Below are positions 1 through 5,654 of a DNA stretch of 40,506 nt, piece by piece (within the stretch, counting starts at the first letter, position 1; each line of letters opens with the position of its first letter). Position numbers and translations under genes: made by a program. The notes under the pieces are model-generated. The model was given only the letters and a program-made list of their open reading frames with translations, did no database searches and had not been told where the DNA came from. Source of the DNA: a virus; IMG/VR virus record IMGVR_UViG_3300031227_000003, positions 1 through 40,506 of that record; one strand, given 5' to 3'.

Positions 1-104
1 GGATGATTAAAGCATTAATATTCTTTTTTTGTGTTATGGTATCATATTTTATCGTAACGGGTAAATACCATTCAGTTAAGACTGAAAAGGTGACTAAAAA
101 ATGA
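1..104 (+). CDS. C-terminal part of 42-aa membrane microprotein (crosses the join)
   Basis: This is the remainder of the gene that starts at 40355. It encodes one hydrophobic segment and a short Lys-rich tail ending in VTKK, with the stop TGA at 102-104. The stop overlaps the ATG of the next gene (101-103), the ATGA coupling seen throughout this operon. See the 40355 entry for the full gene. Confidence 0.6.
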   Translation, partial: MIKALIFFFCVMVSYFIVTGKYHSVKTEKVTKK

Positions 105-127
105 AACAAGAAATAGAAAGATATGGA
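1..127. repeat. terminal direct repeat, left copy
   Basis: Bases 1-127 are identical to bases 40380-40506, so the two ends of the window are the same stretch of a circular or circularly permuted molecule. The repeat covers the end of a 42-residue membrane protein gene and the first codons of the next gene, so it is coding DNA rather than a dedicated terminal repeat. A length of exactly 127 equals a k-mer size often used in short-read assembly, so this is probably an assembly overlap. Confidence 0.95.
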
Positions 128-298
128 GTTTTAATTATGGTACTAACTCTAGTTACTGTTGTTTGTGCTATTCTTTCTGAAGTAGCGATTAAGAAAGAAA
201 TTTTTCTAGTATTAGGGATTATAACCTTTTTGTTAGTTGTTTTTCTTATCTGTAAGGTCGCTTATACTGAATTGGTCAGTAAGGCGAAGGAGGAATAA
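101..298 (+). CDS. small two-helix membrane protein, 65 aa
   Basis: No family is recognised. Residues about 8-27 and 33-52 are two hydrophobic helices separated by a short loop containing EVAIKKE, and the tail is charged (SKAKEE). It overlaps the preceding membrane microprotein by ATGA, and the gene after it starts one base past its stop, so the three are translationally coupled. Its last codons (GCGAAGGAGGAATAA) double as the ribosome site of the next gene. The role is unknown; an early membrane-remodelling or superinfection-exclusion protein is possible but not shown. Confidence 0.65.
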   Translation: MKQEIERYGVLIMVLTLVTVVCAILSEVAIKKEIFLVLGIITFLLVVFLICKVAYTELVSKAKEE

Positions 299-299
299 G

Positions 300-554
300 A
301 TGTTTAGATTAATAAAAAGGGGAAGAACAGTTTGCAAAGAATGTAAAGTTGGAGTGTTACTTCACATCATGGATAATCGTTGGAGTTGTAGTTTATGTGA
401 ATCAGAATTTATTGATGATCAACAAGCAGAGGGTTTGTTTGAAGAGAAATGTTTAATTTGTAAAGGTGAAGGCAAGAACTGGATAGATGAAGATGGAAAG
501 AGAGTTTGGCAAATATGTCAAAAGTGTGATGGTAAGGGGTGCGAAGTACAATGA
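300..554 (+). CDS. zinc-ribbon protein with DnaJ-like CxxCxGxG motifs, 84 aa
   Basis: An earlier in-frame ATG exists at 237, but the ATG at 300 follows an excellent GGAGG and starts just after the upstream stop. Residues 12-15 (CKEC) and about 31-34 (CSLC) form one zinc knuckle pair. CLICKGEG near residue 51 and CQKCDGKG near 73 match the CxxCxGxG repeats of the DnaJ cysteine-rich domain. There is no J domain, so this is not a chaperone of the usual kind; such stand-alone motifs occur in small phage proteins that bind nucleic acid or protein. Function unknown. Confidence 0.7.
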   Translation: MFRLIKRGRTVCKECKVGVLLHIMDNRWSCSLCESEFIDDQQAEGLFEEKCLICKGEGKNWIDEDGKRVWQICQKCDGKGCEVQ

Positions 555-582
555 TGAGAGAAAGAATACTAGAGGTGTGGAA

Positions 583-864
583 ATGAATTGTAGAAATATG
601 ATGAAATTACAAAAAATATTTGGTTCAGGGCCTCAAATTAGAATCATGGAATTTTTACTTGATTTTGATGAATATCATGTGACAATAAGTGATATTGCAA
701 GAGAAACTAATGCTAGTAGAAACACAACAACTAAAATATTGAAAAATCTTTTTATTGAAGGATTGATAGAACAATCTAAAAGAAAAGTTCAAGGAAGGAG
801 AAAATATTTTATCCTAAATAATAAGAGTAAAATTGTAAAACTATTAAGACAAATGTGTATTTGA
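583..864 (+). CDS. winged helix-turn-helix transcriptional regulator, 93 aa
   Basis: The sequence is a compact winged HTH of the ArsR/MarR-like type common in archaea. MKLQKIFGSGPQIRIMEFLL forms helix 1, ISDIARETNASRNTTTKILK the recognition helix-turn-helix (residues about 44-63), and GLIEQSKRKVQGRRKYFILN the wing (residues about 69-88). A longer in-frame reading from 487 overlaps the upstream gene, so the ATG at 583, which follows AGAGGTG, is preferred. An 11-codon ORF at 551-586 lies just before it and may couple translation. It probably regulates viral promoters; the operator is unknown. Confidence 0.8.
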   Translation: MNCRNMMKLQKIFGSGPQIRIMEFLLDFDEYHVTISDIARETNASRNTTTKILKNLFIEGLIEQSKRKVQGRRKYFILNNKSKIVKLLRQMCI

Positions 865-867
865 AGT

Positions 868-980
868 AAATTATGAAGAGAATGCGAAAGGGTCAATGGA
901 TTGTTTAAACTGACGAGTTTATTAATGTTGACACAAAGGTCAGCACCTAACAAACTCTCGCAATATTCCTTTCATAAAAA
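868..980 (+). ncRNA. structured intergenic element, copy 1
   Basis: The basal stem is formed by 873-887 and 958-975: 15 pairs with one A-C mismatch and a 3-nt bulge on the 3' side (962-964). Three more pairs (890-892 with 955-957) and an internal CTGAC/GTCAG hairpin (910-914 with 939-943) follow. Copies at 1271-1362 and 2848-2939 keep the same stem with compensatory changes, including G892-C955 here for U-A in copy 2. The element lies between the winged-helix gene and a zinc-ribbon gene whose protein starts MKC. It matches no RNA family known to me and could be an RNA element or a protein-binding DNA hairpin. Confidence 0.55.
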
Positions 981-1000
981 TAATGAGAGGTTAAAAGAAA

Positions 1001-1240
1001 ATGAAATGTGATAAATGTAATTCAGAAAGAATCCTTAAATGTTATTGTCAAGGCAGAGACACGCATAGCTTATCTTTTAAGGGAAAAGATTATAGTGGAT
1101 ACATGAGAGAAGGATTAAATTTGTATGGGAACTATGGAGATGCAATGGAATTTAATCTTTGTATGGATTGTGGAAAAGTTCAAGGAAAATTCCCTGTAAC
1201 TGATGAAGTAATAGATGAAGCACTGAAAGAAGAAGAGTAA
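1001..1240 (+). CDS. zinc-ribbon protein, 79 aa
   Basis: Cysteine pairs CDKC at residues 3-6 and CMDC at about 54-57 make a zinc ribbon, with two further cysteines (CYC) at residues 14-16. The C-terminus is acidic (DEVIDEALKEEE). The ribosome site is GAGAGG. This is the first of three zinc-ribbon genes that directly follow a copy of the hairpin element, and all three proteins begin MKC. Function unknown; a small nucleic-acid- or protein-binding factor is the likeliest role. Confidence 0.7.
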   Translation: MKCDKCNSERILKCYCQGRDTHSLSFKGKDYSGYMREGLNLYGNYGDAMEFNLCMDCGKVQGKFPVTDEVIDEALKEEE

Positions 1241-1264
1241 CTGCGTAAAAATAAACAACAGTAA

Positions 1265-1399
1265 AGAACTAAATTATGAAGAGAATGCGAAAGATGTTTA
1301 TCGGTTGCTACCAAAAATGGTGTGTAAAAGATATATCCAATCTCGCAAGATTCCCTTCGTAAAAATAAACAATGAAATGTAAATGTAATGATTGTGGAA
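1265..1399 (+). repeat. 135-bp direct repeat, copy A
   Basis: Bases 1265-1399 match 2842-2976 at 134 of 135 positions without gaps; the single difference is T1336 versus C2913. The repeat contains the whole hairpin element and the first nine codons of a zinc-ribbon microprotein. The two copies are 1577 bp apart and bracket four small genes and the DNA methyltransferase, so homologous recombination between them would remove or duplicate that cassette. Confidence 0.9.
1271..1362 (+). ncRNA. structured intergenic element, copy 2
   Basis: The stem 1276-1290 with 1343-1360 repeats the architecture of copy 1: 15 pairs, the same A-C mismatch and a 3-nt bulge (1347-1349). It is continued by 1293-1295 pairing with 1340-1342 and an apical ACCA-AAAA-TGGT hairpin (1310-1321). 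Relative to copy 1, U-A becomes U-G at the base, G-U becomes G-C, and inner G-C becomes U-A, all keeping the pairing. A 28-codon ORF (1276-1362) runs through this copy, but copy 1 breaks it after 11 codons, so structure looks more conserved than peptide. Confidence 0.55.
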
Positions 1400-1443
1400 A
1401 GAAATGTAGAGATAAAGCAAAAGAACAAGGAACTTTGCTTTAA
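1372..1443 (+). CDS. truncated zinc-ribbon microprotein, 23 aa
   Basis: The ORF begins MKCKCNDCGKKC and ends after 23 residues. Its first nine codons are identical to those of the 29-aa protein at 2949, because both lie in the 135-bp repeat. Unlike that paralogue it lacks a second CxxC pair after the shared start and may be a degenerate copy. No good ribosome site is visible, so expression is uncertain. Confidence 0.4.
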   Translation: MKCKCNDCGKKCRDKAKEQGTLL

Positions 1444-1470
1444 AACTCGTAAATTGTGGGGACTAAGAAG

Positions 1471-1668
1471 ATGGAAATAGTACAATGTGAACGATGTCAT
1501 GATGCTGCAGAGTTAGATAAGTCATATCCAGTTAACAATAGTTGGTCAGGATATTTTAAGTTACCAAATAAGTGGAAAATGGTGAAGGGCCATGCATTAT
1601 GTCCAAATTGTCTAAAGGAACTTAATGCTGTTGTAAAGAAGTTTATAATATGTGGGGAGAACGAATGA
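1471..1668 (+). CDS. zinc-ribbon protein, 65 aa
   Basis: CERC at residues 6-9 and CPNC at about 44-47 form a treble-clef or ribbon zinc site. The segment between (SWSGYFKLPNKWKMVKGHALCP) resembles small zinc-binding phage proteins of unknown function. The ATG at 1471 is preferred; a GTG at 1456 would add five residues. Its stop overlaps the next start (ATGA). No function is assigned. Confidence 0.65.
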   Translation: MEIVQCERCHDAAELDKSYPVNNSWSGYFKLPNKWKMVKGHALCPNCLKELNAVVKKFIICGENE

Positions 1669-1787
1669 TAAATGAAATAGATATACGTTTGGCTTTAATG
1701 GGTACATCTATACTATTACTTGCAATTGTAATGTTATACCAAAACAAAAAAATTAGGAAATTAGAAGAATATGCACAATTGAAGTAG
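1665..1787 (+). CDS. single-pass membrane microprotein, 40 aa
   Basis: The ORF starts in an ATGA overlap with the preceding zinc-ribbon gene. Residues about 8-25 (LALMGTSILLLAIVMLYQ) form one transmembrane helix, followed by a basic then acidic tail (KKIRKLEEYAQ). Several such microproteins are scattered through this genome. Function unknown. Confidence 0.55.
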   Translation: MINEIDIRLALMGTSILLLAIVMLYQNKKIRKLEEYAQLK

Positions 1788-1803
1788 GAGATGAAGAAAA
1801 ATA

Positions 1804-1902
1804 ATGGCAAGAAAAGAAATAAAATATTGGTGTCCTCATAATTGTGGACACAATGAACAAGAAGATTTTACTGAATGTCCTAGATGTGGTGAAAAATGTT
1901 AG
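1804..1902 (+). CDS. zinc-ribbon microprotein, 32 aa
   Basis: Nearly the whole protein is one zinc ribbon: CPHNC at residues 10-14 and CPRCGEKC at 25-32. A GGAG ribosome site lies upstream at 1787-1790. The last codons overlap the start of the methyltransferase gene by 7 nt, so the two are probably co-translated and the protein could be an accessory of the methyltransferase; that link is inferred from position only. Confidence 0.55.
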   Translation: MARKEIKYWCPHNCGHNEQEDFTECPRCGEKC

Positions 1903-2843
1903 AAATAAACAAAATACATAACATGGACTGTCTTGAAGGAATGAAGCAATTAGAAGATAATTCAGTTGATTTGGTAGTGATAGACCCACCATATAACATA
2001 TCAATAGATGAATGGGACAAATTTGATGATAAAAAATATTTAATTTGGATGGAGTCTGTTTTTGATGAAATAATAAGAGTAACAAAAAGGACATCAGGAA
2101 TTTATGTATTTGGTGATTTTAGATTTATCGCTGATATAAAAGTTATGTTAAACAAAAAAGAAGTTAAATTAACATCATGGATAATCTGGGACAAAGGTTC
2201 AAAAGAACAAAATGCAATAAGAAGTTATGCTAATGTTACAGAACATTTATTATTTTTCACAAAACCAAAAAGTCAAATTAATAATCCTATTTGGGAATAC
2301 CTAAATGAAGCAAGGAAAAACAAAAATTTATCATTATCTGATATAAATAAAAATTTAGGGTGGGCATCGACAGGAGGAGGTTGTGCTTCATGTTATATGG
2401 GAAACAAAAAAGATGTTATGATTCCTTCTAAAAATCATTATGATAAATTAAAGAAAATTCTTGAATTAAATAAAGATTATAGAGATTTTAAGTCTCTAAT
2501 TTATACATTTAACCATGAATCAATAAGGATTAAGAGGAATCCAAGAGACAAAAGAAAATTTAGTTATGACAAACAAATAATGCCTAATGTTTGGTATTAC
2601 AACAATAAATTAGAAATGACTAAATACAATCACCCAACAGTTAAACCTATCGAAATGATAAGAACAATCATCAAAGCTTCAAGTAATGAGGGTGACTTAG
2701 TTTTAGATTGCTTTATGGGAAGTGGAACTACTGCTGTTGCCTGTCATCAACTAAGCAGAAATTTTATTGGGTTTGAATTGAATACAGATTACATAAAAAT
2801 TGCTGAAGAAAGATTAACTCAAAAAGGGTTAACTTCGTACTAG
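1896..2843 (+). CDS. DNA methyltransferase, beta-class N6-adenine/N4-cytosine type
   Basis: This 315-residue protein transfers a methyl group from S-adenosylmethionine to DNA. The catalytic motif IV, DPPYNI, is near residue 30 and the SAM-binding motif I, DCFMGSGTT, near residue 272, the order of the beta class (CcrM/HinfI-like, PF01555). DPPYN favours adenine-N6. The middle (residues about 135-200) carries an HTH-like insertion seen in many phage methyltransferases and probably reads the target. HPTVKP near residue 248 is the usual motif X region. No restriction enzyme partner is nearby, so it is an orphan, probably masking viral DNA. The gene lies between the two 135-bp repeats. Confidence 0.92.
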   Translation: MLEINKIHNMDCLEGMKQLEDNSVDLVVIDPPYNISIDEWDKFDDKKYLIWMESVFDEIIRVTKRTSGIYVFGDFRFIADIKVMLNKKEVKLTSWIIWDKGSKEQNAIRSYANVTEHLLFFTKPKSQINNPIWEYLNEARKNKNLSLSDINKNLGWASTGGGCASCYMGNKKDVMIPSKNHYDKLKKILELNKDYRDFKSLIYTFNHESIRIKRNPRDKRKFSYDKQIMPNVWYYNNKLEMTKYNHPTVKPIEMIRTIIKASSNEGDLVLDCFMGSGTTAVACHQLSRNFIGFELNTDYIKIAEERLTQKGLTSY

Positions 2844-2976
2844 AACTAAATTATGAAGAGAATGCGAAAGATGTTTATCGGTTGCTACCAAAAATGGTGT
2901 GTAAAAGATATACCCAATCTCGCAAGATTCCCTTCGTAAAAATAAACAATGAAATGTAAATGTAATGATTGTGGAA
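2842..2976 (+). repeat. 135-bp direct repeat, copy B
   Basis: This is the second copy of 1265-1399, with one substitution (C2913). It starts at the last two bases of the methyltransferase gene and ends inside the next zinc-ribbon gene. The near identity implies a recent duplication or continuing gene conversion. Confidence 0.9.
2848..2939 (+). ncRNA. structured intergenic element, copy 3
   Basis: The stem is 2853-2867 with 2920-2937 and has the same mismatch, bulge and apical hairpin as copy 2. The single base difference from copy 2 (C2913) lies in the loop, not in the basal stem. It precedes the 29-aa zinc-ribbon gene at 2949. Confidence 0.55.
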
Positions 2977-3038
2977 CTGAATTTGAGTATGATTACAAAA
3001 TAAGTATTTGTAATAAATGTTTATTAAAATACAAATGA
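2949..3038 (+). CDS. zinc-ribbon microprotein, 29 aa
   Basis: CKCNDC at residues 3-8 and CNKC at 21-24 form a minimal zinc ribbon. The N-terminal nine residues are shared with the ORF at 1372 through the 135-bp repeat, whereas the rest is unique and keeps the second cysteine pair, so this is the intact paralogue. It directly follows copy 3 of the hairpin element. Confidence 0.5.
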   Translation: MKCKCNDCGTEFEYDYKISICNKCLLKYK

Positions 3039-3050
3039 GAGGAAAATAAA

Positions 3051-3230
3051 ATTATAAATAAATTAAAAGAATTTGCTTTGGAATGTTATTCAAATTCCGC
3101 ATTTAGAAAATACAAAGAATCAAATAAAAATGAAATTGATTTTGAATTACTACAATTAAAGGTAAAAATGGCTAAATTAATGAGAAGGGAATTAATATTA
3201 GATTTGATTTTAGAAACTTCGCATAACTAA
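3051..3230 (+). CDS. 59-codon ORF without a standard start codon
   Basis: An open frame runs from the TGA at 3036 to the TAA at 3228 and encodes an amphipathic helical protein (INKLKEFALE...MAKLMRRELILDLILET). No ATG, GTG or TTG stands at the proper distance from the GAGAGG ribosome site at about 3037-3042. The codon there is ATT (3051); a TTG at 3078 is possible but far. Either a rare ATT/ATA start is used or the start was lost by mutation. Codon use looks like the neighbours. Function unknown. Confidence 0.4.
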   Translation: MINKLKEFALECYSNSAFRKYKESNKNEIDFELLQLKVKMAKLMRRELILDLILETSHN

Positions 3231-3260
3231 TACGGAAAGATAAACAAATGAGAGGTAAAA

Positions 3261-3521
3261 ATGGAGAAAAATAAAAAAGAACTAATTGGCGGCCATTACA
3301 GTACAGACATCATTAATTTAATGAATAAAAAAGGCACCTGTTCCGTACGATTTGTATTTAAATATTATGAGATGTTTAATGTTCACACAAAAGATTATGT
3401 TTTTATGCCATATTACCAATTAGGGATTAAGTACATTGAGTTTGAAAACTATGAAGATAAGGAGACTTTAGATAGTATTAATGAACAATTACTCGCAGAA
3501 TTAATAACTTCGCTTTCCTAA
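3261..3521 (+). CDS. hypothetical protein, 86 aa
   Basis: A good ribosome site (GAGAGG) precedes the ATG. The sequence is rich in aromatic residues (FKYYEMFNVHTKDYVFMPYY) with an acidic C-terminal half and no cysteine motif apart from one Cys. No family is recognised. It is the last gene of the rightward operon. Confidence 0.6.
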   Translation: MEKNKKELIGGHYSTDIINLMNKKGTCSVRFVFKYYEMFNVHTKDYVFMPYYQLGIKYIEFENYEDKETLDSINEQLLAELITSLS

Positions 3522-3729
3522 TAAATTATACTCAACTTGCAAGGACGAGACAGGACTTGGAACCAACAAACTGTATTAAATTGGTTATCTACTGGATGCC
3601 GTGTTATGCCAGTATAATCCGCACAATACTAATAAATCACACTAGCTTAACTCCGGACAACGAAAGCAAGATTTTTTAACATCAGTTTCGACCACTTTTG
3701 TTATCATCTCTTCTTACTGTCTTGAGGAG
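3522..3729. other. convergent intergenic region with inverted repeats
   Basis: This is where the two operons meet. It holds three inverted repeats: AACCAA/TTGGTT (3561-3566 with 3581-3586), ACTGG/CCAGT (3591-3595 with 3609-3613) and CTTAACTCC/GGAGTTAAG (3646-3654 with 3726-3734). A T6 run at 3672-3677 could end rightward transcription. No coding frame or tRNA fits. Its likeliest role is bidirectional termination. Confidence 0.45.
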
Positions 3730-3864
3730 TTAAGTTATCCTTTGCCTACACCAATGACAGAACATCGCAGTGCATCCATCAAATTTAAAGAAATGAGATT
3801 TGCATTTACAATAATCACAAGTTAACTTAATTCGATACTTCTTAACTGCCGGTGAGATTTCCAT
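3730..3864 (-). CDS. zinc-finger microprotein, 44 aa
   Basis: The translation contains CDYCKCKSH at residues 16-24 and GCTAMFCHWC at about 30-39, a zinc-binding knuckle pair. The gene starts one base after the stop of the upstream ORF, with no ribosome site of its own, suggesting re-initiation. It is the last gene of the 32-kb leftward block, and its stop codon lies in the arm of a 9-bp inverted repeat. Confidence 0.5.
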   Translation of the reverse strand: MEISPAVKKYRIKLTCDYCKCKSHFFKFDGCTAMFCHWCRQRIT

Positions 3865-3865
3865 G

Positions 3866-4033
3866 CTAATTAATGGAGTAAGGGGATTTATCTGGAAAAA
3901 TATATACTAAATTATTATTATAATCAATAATTGAAAAATGTCTCTCCTCACCCATCTTAATTAATTCTTGAACTGGAATGTGATAAACTAAATTATCCAT
4001 ACCATCGGCTAACATTTGTTCCAGGTAAGTCAT
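3866..4033 (-). CDS. hypothetical protein, 55 aa
   Basis: The start overlaps the preceding stop by ATGA. The sequence (MTYLEQMLADGMDNLVYHIP...) has no cysteine or membrane segment and is mixed alpha/beta by appearance. The ribosome site is weak, so it is probably translated by coupling. No family is recognised. Confidence 0.5.
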   Translation of the reverse strand: MTYLEQMLADGMDNLVYHIPVQELIKMGEERHFSIIDYNNNLVYIFPDKSPYSIN

Positions 4034-4239
4034 TCTGCCAATTCCATATGATATTCAACATGAGTGCAGAAAGGTATTCTTTGCGGATCACCTCGTTCTT
4101 GTAATGGACAATAAGCATTATTCATACAATAATCTCTCCCTTCAAATCGAAAATGATATATCCTCCCATCAGGTTCACAACAACTTCGAGTTCTTTGTGA
4201 AGCTTCATTCAATTCTTTTGTTATTTTTCCTAAATCCAT
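4030..4239 (-). CDS. cysteine-rich small protein, 69 aa
   Basis: The ATG at 4239 shares its A with the upstream TAA stop and sits five bases after GAGGTGG; a GTG at 4248 would overlap that ribosome site and is less likely. Five cysteines (RSCCEPDG, DYCMNNAYCPLQ, PFCTH) plus C-terminal histidines suggest a metal site. FRFEGRDYCMNNAYCPLQ resembles Fe-S or zinc loops but matches no family known to me. Confidence 0.6.
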   Translation of the reverse strand: MDLGKITKELNEASQRTRSCCEPDGRIYHFRFEGRDYCMNNAYCPLQERGDPQRIPFCTHVEYHMELAE

Positions 4240-4511
4240 TATGGCCACCTCGTTTGTTCACGTTTCAATGTTCCATCTTCAAATTCAATCAATCCATCAT
4301 GGAGCAACTTTTCAATTCTCTTATCATCATATGCTAGTCTTTTAGTTGGATTAATGTTACTAGAAAAAGGATGAACAGTATGCATTGCATGGGAGTAACC
4401 ATACAACTTAAAATCATCACCAACTAAACAAGAGCGTACTATAGGTTTACCAGTCAACGGATTATCTATTCGGTAATATAGTTGACCTACAACTTTAACT
4501 AAGTCTACCAT
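4239..4511 (-). CDS. hypothetical protein, 90 aa
   Basis: The ATG at 4511 follows GAGGTG by six bases; a GTG three codons upstream is an alternative. The protein starts VDLVKVVGQLYYRIDNPLTG and contains HAMHTVHPF, with no membrane segment. It lies after the putative lysis group and is coupled to the next gene by TAATG. Function unknown. Confidence 0.6.
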   Translation of the reverse strand: MVDLVKVVGQLYYRIDNPLTGKPIVRSCLVGDDFKLYGYSHAMHTVHPFSSNINPTKRLAYDDKRIEKLLHDGLIEFEDGTLKREQTRWP

Positions 4512-4532
4512 TCTAATCACCTCAATGATTAA

Positions 4533-4718
4533 TTAATTGTTCTTTACAAAATATTCAATAACTGCATACAAAAAGTCAGCACCAGCACTTGCCATCAATG
4601 TATATGTTGGGTCAGCAGTTGCAATCCAACCAGCAAGACCACCAATAACTGCAATTAATAACTTCTTTCTACCTTTAAAAAAACTCTTTACATCCCATCC
4701 ATCTAAACTCCATTTCAT
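4533..4718 (-). CDS. small membrane protein, holin candidate, 61 aa
   Basis: Hydrophobic stretches at residues about 19-33 (KLLIAVIGGLAGWIA) and 41-57 (LMASAGADFLYAVIEYFV) with charged ends give a two-helix protein of holin size. It follows the transglutaminase-like gene by one 47-aa gene, a spacing like endolysin-holin pairs. No holin family signature is visible, so the role is inferred from size, topology and position. Its ATG overlaps the upstream stop and follows GGGAGG. Confidence 0.55.
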   Translation of the reverse strand: MKWSLDGWDVKSFFKGRKKLLIAVIGGLAGWIATADPTYTLMASAGADFLYAVIEYFVKNN

Positions 4719-4858
4719 TTTTTCTTCCTCCCAATATATTTTTGCTTGTGTAAATCGTAAACCAAATATTTATCATGACATTCAGCAAGTTTCTTAATTT
4801 TTTTAGTAATGTAACTTTTTAACCAAACATTTAATCTGTTCCGATAAATCCTAAACAT
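4715..4858 (-). CDS. basic microprotein, 47 aa
   Basis: The protein is strongly basic (FRIYRNRLNVWLKSYITKKIKKL... KYIGRKKK). It overlaps the end of the upstream gene by 8 nt and the start of the holin candidate by ATGA. The last codons include the ribosome site of the next gene, so its translation may mainly feed the membrane protein. Function unknown. Confidence 0.5.
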   Translation of the reverse strand: MFRIYRNRLNVWLKSYITKKIKKLAECHDKYLVYDLHKQKYIGRKKK

Positions 4859-5654
4859 TATAATCCCCTTTACTTATTGAAACTGACTTTTGTGCCCAAC
4901 TAAATTGTTCATTAAAAGTATAGTTAATTGTTCCATATTGTAAATTCAATTTTTGTGATTTATTTCCGAAATTTAAAATAGCTCTTGGTCGATAGAAAGT
5001 TGATTCAACTGTGTAAAATTCCCCATCAGAATGTAACCACATTAAATAGAAATGCCGACCAGCATAAACATTGATAGTTCCAACATTGTAAACGTGACCG
5101 TCAACACACTTCAACCGATGTTTAACAAACTCCCACACTTTCAACATTTTAAATATTTCTCTGATCAGATAATACTCAACAATACCATAACCGTCACAAT
5201 CGTTTACTTTAGTTCTAAGGACATCTTCTGGCTTCTCCCATATTTCTCCTTTATCTAACTTATACTTGAACACACCAGCTTTAAACTCCTTCTCAACCCA
5301 TTTCATCACCACTAGTGGAATCTTATCCACAGATACATTGTGCAAATTATGAAGAGCAATAAGTAAATTAGCTGTGATAGTAATCCCTTCAATAGGTCTA
5401 TAAGCCAAATACTCTGTGACTTTTTTCCTTTTCGGAGCTGAATATTTGATGGTGTTTTTTTGCCACTTTTCATTCCAATAGTCTGCATTATTAACCTCTT
5501 CATGTTTCTTCATCTCCAACTGTTTTATTTGACTTTTAAGTAATTCAATTTGATCCAAATGTGCCTTGTTACCTTGAAGTAAATCTGCACAAGTATCTAC
5601 AATTTGTGGATAATCAGTTATCCTTCTGATCCATTCTTGTATTGTTTTTATCAT
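4851..5654 (-). CDS. transglutaminase-like cysteine peptidase, possible cell-envelope hydrolase
   Basis: This 267-residue protein has a coiled-coil-prone N-terminus (residues about 25-55) and a transglutaminase-fold core. The likely nucleophile is the Cys in VNDCDGYG (near residue 152), the His is in AGRHFYLMW (near 200), and an acidic partner follows (GEFYTVEST). Archaeal viral pseudomurein endopeptidases (PeiW/PeiP, family C71) use this fold and triad, so a role in host envelope cleavage or tail-tip degradation is plausible. It comes directly after the tail fibre genes and before a small membrane protein, an order resembling tail tip then lysis. There is no signal peptide. Confidence 0.65.
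   Translation of the reverse strand: MIKTIQEWIRRITDYPQIVDTCADLLQGNKAHLDQIELLKSQIKQLEMKKHEEVNNADYWNEKWQKNTIKYSAPKRKKVTEYLAYRPIEGITITANLLIALHNLHNVSVDKIPLVVMKWVEKEFKAGVFKYKLDKGEIWEKPEDVLRTKVNDCDGYGIVEYYLIREIFKMLKVWEFVKHRLKCVDGHVYNVGTINVYAGRHFYLMWLHSDGEFYTVESTFYRPRAILNFGNKSQKLNLQYGTINYTFNEQFSWAQKSVSISKGDYNV

Noticed and set aside
1180-1500. 106-codon open frame on the - strand
   Set aside because: It crosses the hairpin element and a zinc-ribbon gene in antisense and has no ribosome site.
1753-2094. 113-codon open frame on the - strand
   Set aside because: It is antisense to the methyltransferase start and two upstream genes.
1896-2843. restriction-modification system
   Set aside because: Only the methyltransferase is present; none of the neighbouring small genes carries a nuclease motif.
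3522-3729. possible tRNA in the convergent gap
   Set aside because: No T-arm GTTCRA box, acceptor pairing or CCA-type end fits; only simple inverted repeats are visible.
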